DNA of 64,000 nucleotides, from NCBI GenBank assembly GCA_028023455.1, contig JAQFVV010012446.1:6695501-6759500 (forward strand). The letters run 5' to 3'. The notes beneath the pieces are model-generated. The model did no database searches. It was given only the letters and a program-made list of their open reading frames with translations, and was not told where the DNA came from. Shown here piece by piece: positions 60,741 through 64,000 of this stretch (the first letter of the stretch is position 1; each line of letters begins with the position of its first letter). The DNA comes from Epiperipatus broadwayi. Lineage: Eukaryota > Onychophora > Udeonychophora > Euonychophora > Peripatidae. The translations under genes and the position numbers were made by a program.

Positions 60741-61150
60741 TACTTCAGCTTCAAGCCGCCATATTGAATTTTTTAAAATACTGGCCTGAGACACAATTTT
60801 CACAATAACTTCAGTTTTAATTATGTTAGAGCTCAAACAATTACATTGTTAGAAATTAGAAACATTAAGGAAAACAATATGCATAAAATAAATAGTGATA
60901 ACTATATAAAAAATAAGGAAAAAAAAGAAATTTTCACATTCGAAATAATTATTATTTTATTGTTTGTTCATAATTTGGAAATTAACATTAACTAAAATTG
61001 AAAATACATCTTCAGTGATAATTTCTTTATATTCCTCACAAAATTATCTTTTTAAACATGTATAACATGTCTTACCTGAGATAATCCACAGTTCACAATC
61101 TCCAAAAGAAGTCGGATATGACTTCTTCATTTTTATCTTGTTCTAAATGT
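60741..61150 (+). repeat. Repeat pair member 2 (partner 31645-32030)
   Basis: It has the same ordered blocks as the partner, opening with AGCCGCCATATTGAATTTTT and closing with GTCTTACCTGAGATAATCCA. The middle is AT-rich and diverged. Confidence 0.6.
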
Positions 61151-61313
61151 CAAAGGCGTCTATAAAGAAAAAGATTCATCCTAATAAAAGATACAAAAGA
61201 AATCATCATAGCAATTGGCTTCCTATCCATCTAAAACTAGAAATTGTAAGCTACTGTCTATATCACTGATAAAATGAGTTTCATCTCTTCATTTTATATT
61301 TTTTTGTGTACAT

Positions 61314-61411
61314 CAGTGATGTTTATATTCTTTATGGAAACCAGTGATGTTTATATTCTTTATGCACACAAGTGATGTTTAAAATCCTTTATGCACAGAA
61401 GTGATGCTATC
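61314..61411. repeat. Minisatellite, 3.5 units of 28-29 bp
   Basis: Units start at 61314, 61342, 61370 and 61399 with CAGTGATGTTTATATTCTTT or close variants, followed by ATGCACA. It is a tandem repeat just upstream of the Penelope-like element. Confidence 0.85.
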
Positions 61412-61749
61412 TTATTATATTTATTGTACCACATAGATATAATTCATTTGCATATAGTTCATTTGTTAGCTATAGACTTGAAAATAATGTTATGAAACAT
61501 TTAGCAAAACTAAAGCATGAACAAGAGTAAACATAAACAAGAATCAGAATTTGATTATATGTTTGTGTATGCAATGTTTGTATACATTTGATTATTAGTT
61601 TTATAACACATTACTTGTAAACCATATTATATAAACATAATTAATGATTTTCATATTTGTTGCTACTCCAGTAAATATTATTGAGCACATCAAAAAGCGG
61701 ATACAAGCGTACACATCATTAAACTTAAATATTACATGGGAAGATATGG

Positions 61750-61998
61750 GGCAAGAGGTAAATATTTAGATATCAAGGTACACAAAGAAGGAAGTATGCT
61801 TAATTATGCAATGGTCATGAAGCCACCAGAAGTTCGTGGACAGATTCACCCTGAATCATACACACCTATGACTGGCAAGAGGTAAAATATTTAGATATCA
61901 AGGTACACAGAGAAGGAAGTATGCTTAATTATGCAATGGTCATGAAGCCACCAGAAGTTCTTGGACAGATTCACCCTGAATCATACACACCTATGACT
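61750..61998 (+). repeat. Tandem duplication of 124/125 bp inside PLE RT
   Basis: Copy 1 is 61750-61873 and copy 2 is 61874-61998. Both run from GGCAAGAGGTAAA to CACCTATGACT and differ at only about three sites. Copy 2 has the extra A that keeps the RT frame, while copy 1 lacks it. The duplication is therefore a local event after insertion. Confidence 0.93.
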
Positions 61999-62211
61999 CA
62001 CAAGTTTGCTGGATTGACATCATTTCTCTTCAGAAATCACTATTTGTGCAAGTTTGAGGCACATTATTTTTAAGACAGAAGGTCTAACTTAATTAATTAT
62101 ACTAACAACTTAATCAAATCAGGATACAGGCGCAATATAGTATATAGCAAAATTAGATGTTTTGTAAATAATATTGGAAAACACAGAGATGAAGACAACA
62201 GGCCTTGGATA

Positions 62212-62673
62212 TTGTTGCCCTACGTGCACTCTTTACATAAAACATTTTATAAGACTTTTTTTAAGGAATTTCGTTTGAGTTTTCATACACCTATCTCAAC
62301 TAATAGGCTTATTAACAACACTAAGGACACTATAGCTTCTGATCAGACCCCACAGGCTGTGTACAGAGTGGCATGCCCTCATAATGGATGCAAAGCATCA
62401 TACTATGGTGAAACGAGAGCCACCATAGCTACTAGGATATCACAACACAAGTATAGATACAATAAGGCACATACGAATCCAGAATGCACTTCAATTTTTG
62501 CTCAACATCAAAAATTGTCAGGACACGTGTTCGAACCCACATCTGCAAAATTAGTTTGTACTGAGAGGCATGATATTAGGCGAAAGGTAAAAGAAGCATA
62601 CTTTATAGCAGAGGACTCTTTCACCATTAATCGTAAGGATGCATGTTTTGCGATATCTAAAAGATGGTCTTAG
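62212..62673 (+). pseudogene. GIY-YIG endonuclease domain of Penelope-like element
   Basis: Open frame of 153 codons (the frame opens upstream; the given start is only where the clean run begins). It shows VYRVACPHNGCKASYYGETR, TIATRISQHK and RRKVKEAYFI, corresponding to the degenerate V-Y/YYG motif, the Arg and His of the second helix, and the late Glu of GIY-YIG nucleases. The Cys pair before YYGET is typical of Penelope-like elements, where this domain nicks target DNA for retrotransposition. Confidence 0.88.
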
Positions 62674-63081
62674 TGACTCATTTGCATATAATTTGCATAT
62701 CAGATTTATTTATATAATGATTCCAAAGAAAGGATCATAACTGGCTATGAATATGAGAAGTACATCTTCTTGAAAGCGCTCAGCCATTTAATTTAGTTTT
62801 CAATTTGTTGTTATAGCTTTACGTTGGAAGTGTGAAAGCATGATTTGATATTATTATAGTGAAGACAAACGTAAAGTATAAATATACAGGTTATTACTTA
62901 ATATTCTAACATGGACTATAATCGGCAATACAAGTAGACATTACGGTTTAGCTAATCGGTTTGCATTTTTCAACAACGGATAAATTTCCTGCAAAGATGT
63001 GCGAAGTTTAAAATTATCCCTAATTGTTGCAGAGTTAATATAAATAACTCCATACATAACCGAAGCAATATTAATGCGCAA
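62674..63081 (+). other. Junction between two Penelope-like copies
   Basis: Non-coding. It holds a small hairpin at 62751-62772 (AGAAG-TACAT-CTTCT followed by TGAAAGCG) in the 3' region after the GIY-YIG stop. It probably contains the 3' UTR of the upstream copy and the 5' UTR of the downstream one. Confidence 0.5.
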
Positions 63082-64000
63082 GTGCAGATATATTTACTTG
63101 GACTAGTCATTAAAGGATGTAATAAGGCACTCAAGAAAGAAATAAAGTGGTTGCGGAGAATTTTGGGAAATTTGGCGATTCCTCCTCAGGTGACGAAGAA
63201 GTGCAACAATTTAGCGAGCGCATTGAGCCGTAAATTCGAACGGAAGTTCGCGTTTCTAGCAAAAAAACAAGGAGTGAATATTAATACGCCCAAAAGAGAG
63301 GACTTTGTCAATTTGACTAATATAATATTGCCTGCGGTAGTTAAAGAAGTATTGGAACTGGATCCGTTGGTGGCAAGTGGAGACAGCCGAGGATGGAGGT
63401 GATGGCGGATGTTGAAGAACTAGTTAATGACGGGCGAAGGGATAACTACGTTTTCCAAATCGCTAGAGCCATTAGACGCAAGCTGCTTTACACAGCAGCA
63501 GATACATGGAGTAGGAAAATTAGTGCCACCAAAAAATTTTTTGTTGATGATTCAATTACATGCATGAGGGAAGACAAAGGGAATAGATTTGTCATAATGA
63601 ATAAAGACGAATATGTTAATAAGATGAAAATACAAATTGATAAATTGAAATTTGTACACACAGTAAACTTTAATAATAAACTTAATAAGGAGAAGTTTAT
63701 AACATCGATTCTTCGTATACATTGCAATAAAGCTTTTTCTAAATCTGAGTATTATCAGATGTATCCATCTTCTTCCACACCCCCTCGAATGTTTGCTAAA
63801 GCTAAATTACACAAGCCTGACACGCCTCTGAGGTTGATGCTGGACTTTGGAGACGTGTATTATTTTGAGACTGCTAAGAAGATAAATCATTGGCTTATAG
63901 ATGACTTAGGATTTGGAGAGTTTGCTATTAAATCTTCTTTCGAGTTTGTAGAGCGAATCAAAAACGTGCTAATAACGCCCGAGTTTAAAATTGCTGCGTT
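63082..64000 (+). mobile_element. Penelope-like element 5' part (N-terminal RT), runs off window
   Basis: The first open frame, 63082-63402, reads ALKKEIKWLRRILGNLAIPP and ALSRKFERKFAFLAKKQG, a basic N-terminal region. A second frame, from 63393 and open to 64000, carries REDKGNRFVIMNKDEY and MFAKAKLHKPDTPLR. These match the Penelope RT pattern (DKGN..V..D...Y, then K.HKP..PLR) that precedes catalytic motif A. The two frames overlap at TGATG (63400-63404), from a frameshift or from real two-ORF structure. It is in the same orientation as the upstream 3' end. Confidence 0.87.

Larger units (their letters stand above)
61669..62673 (+). mobile_element. Penelope-like element 3' end: RT thumb plus GIY-YIG endonuclease
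   Basis: 5'-truncated. The frame from about 61669 reads IIEHIKKRIQAYTSLNLNIT, KYLDIKV, then HPESYTPMTHKFAG, the usual post-catalytic RT region of Penelope-like elements (LDI.V......P......HP.SHK). A 124-bp tandem duplication (61750-61998) and a stop (TTTTAA near 62072) break it. From 62212 the frame is open and carries the GIY-YIG nuclease to a stop at 62671. The element is dead but recent, with long intact stretches. Confidence 0.88.

Noticed and set aside
1-64000. Cephalopod origin
   Set aside because: Intron size and microsatellites would fit, but the very abundant tRNA-derived SINE I associate with octopus sequences is absent, and exon 10 residues look more arthropod-like. The organism is left open.
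1-64000. CRISPR array, bacterial operon or endogenous viral gene
   Set aside because: No regularly spaced repeats, no prokaryotic gene layout, and no viral capsid, polymerase or envelope motif was seen; the only reverse transcriptases are from RTE and Penelope-like elements.

Overview
This is an AT-rich metazoan nuclear genome window. Introns run up to about 12 kb, splice sites are GT-AG, and the transposable-element load is heavy and old. The only host gene I can support is on the + strand: the 3' part of a VPS13 gene of the VPS13A/C type, which encodes a bridge-like lipid transfer protein. Fourteen internal exons between 2145 and 60586 join in perfect phase into 559 uninterrupted codons. 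They cover the end of the APT1/VAB-proximal region, the VPS13 C-terminal domain, the Gly-rich ATG2-C-like amphipathic region and most of the C-terminal PH-like domain. Both the 5' part and the last exon lie outside the window. Residues in exons 8-14 look arthropod-like from memory, so an AT-rich arthropod or other ecdysozoan is my best guess. The sequence alone does not prove this.

Everything else sits in VPS13 introns. 1-2144: degenerate RTE LINE 3' end and a duplicated inverted repeat. 2514-9677: three copies of a foldback retroposon-like family (here FB1), a large inverted repeat (4612-5168), and a second foldback family (FB2) broken by an RTE tail. 9784-18295: hAT and mariner-like MITEs, an internal RTE fragment and a possible retroposed 3' end. 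18436-30504: FB2 and FB1 copies, a mariner remnant and SINEs sharing a hairpin tail. 30619-39433: a minisatellite, a 1.16-kb TIR element with telomere-like repeats, and a 1.7-kb pyrimidine tract just before exon 8.

Intron 39994-52373 holds long palindromes, a SINE dimer with a nested MITE carrying a CTCF-like motif, two blocks resembling hAT ends, and a large FB2 palindrome. Intron 52678-60302 holds a nearly complete 3.1-kb RTE element (endonuclease plus reverse transcriptase) with a candidate 9-bp target-site duplication. The last intron holds two Penelope-like elements head to tail: a 3' end with a GIY-YIG endonuclease, then the 5' part of another copy running off the window.

The least expected structure is FB1. 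It is a palindromic element with five copies here, four of them with identical 12-13 bp flanking direct repeats. That points to LINE-style retroposition rather than cut-and-paste transposition. No CRISPR array, functional tRNA, rRNA or viral gene was seen. All homology statements come from reading and memory; no search was run.
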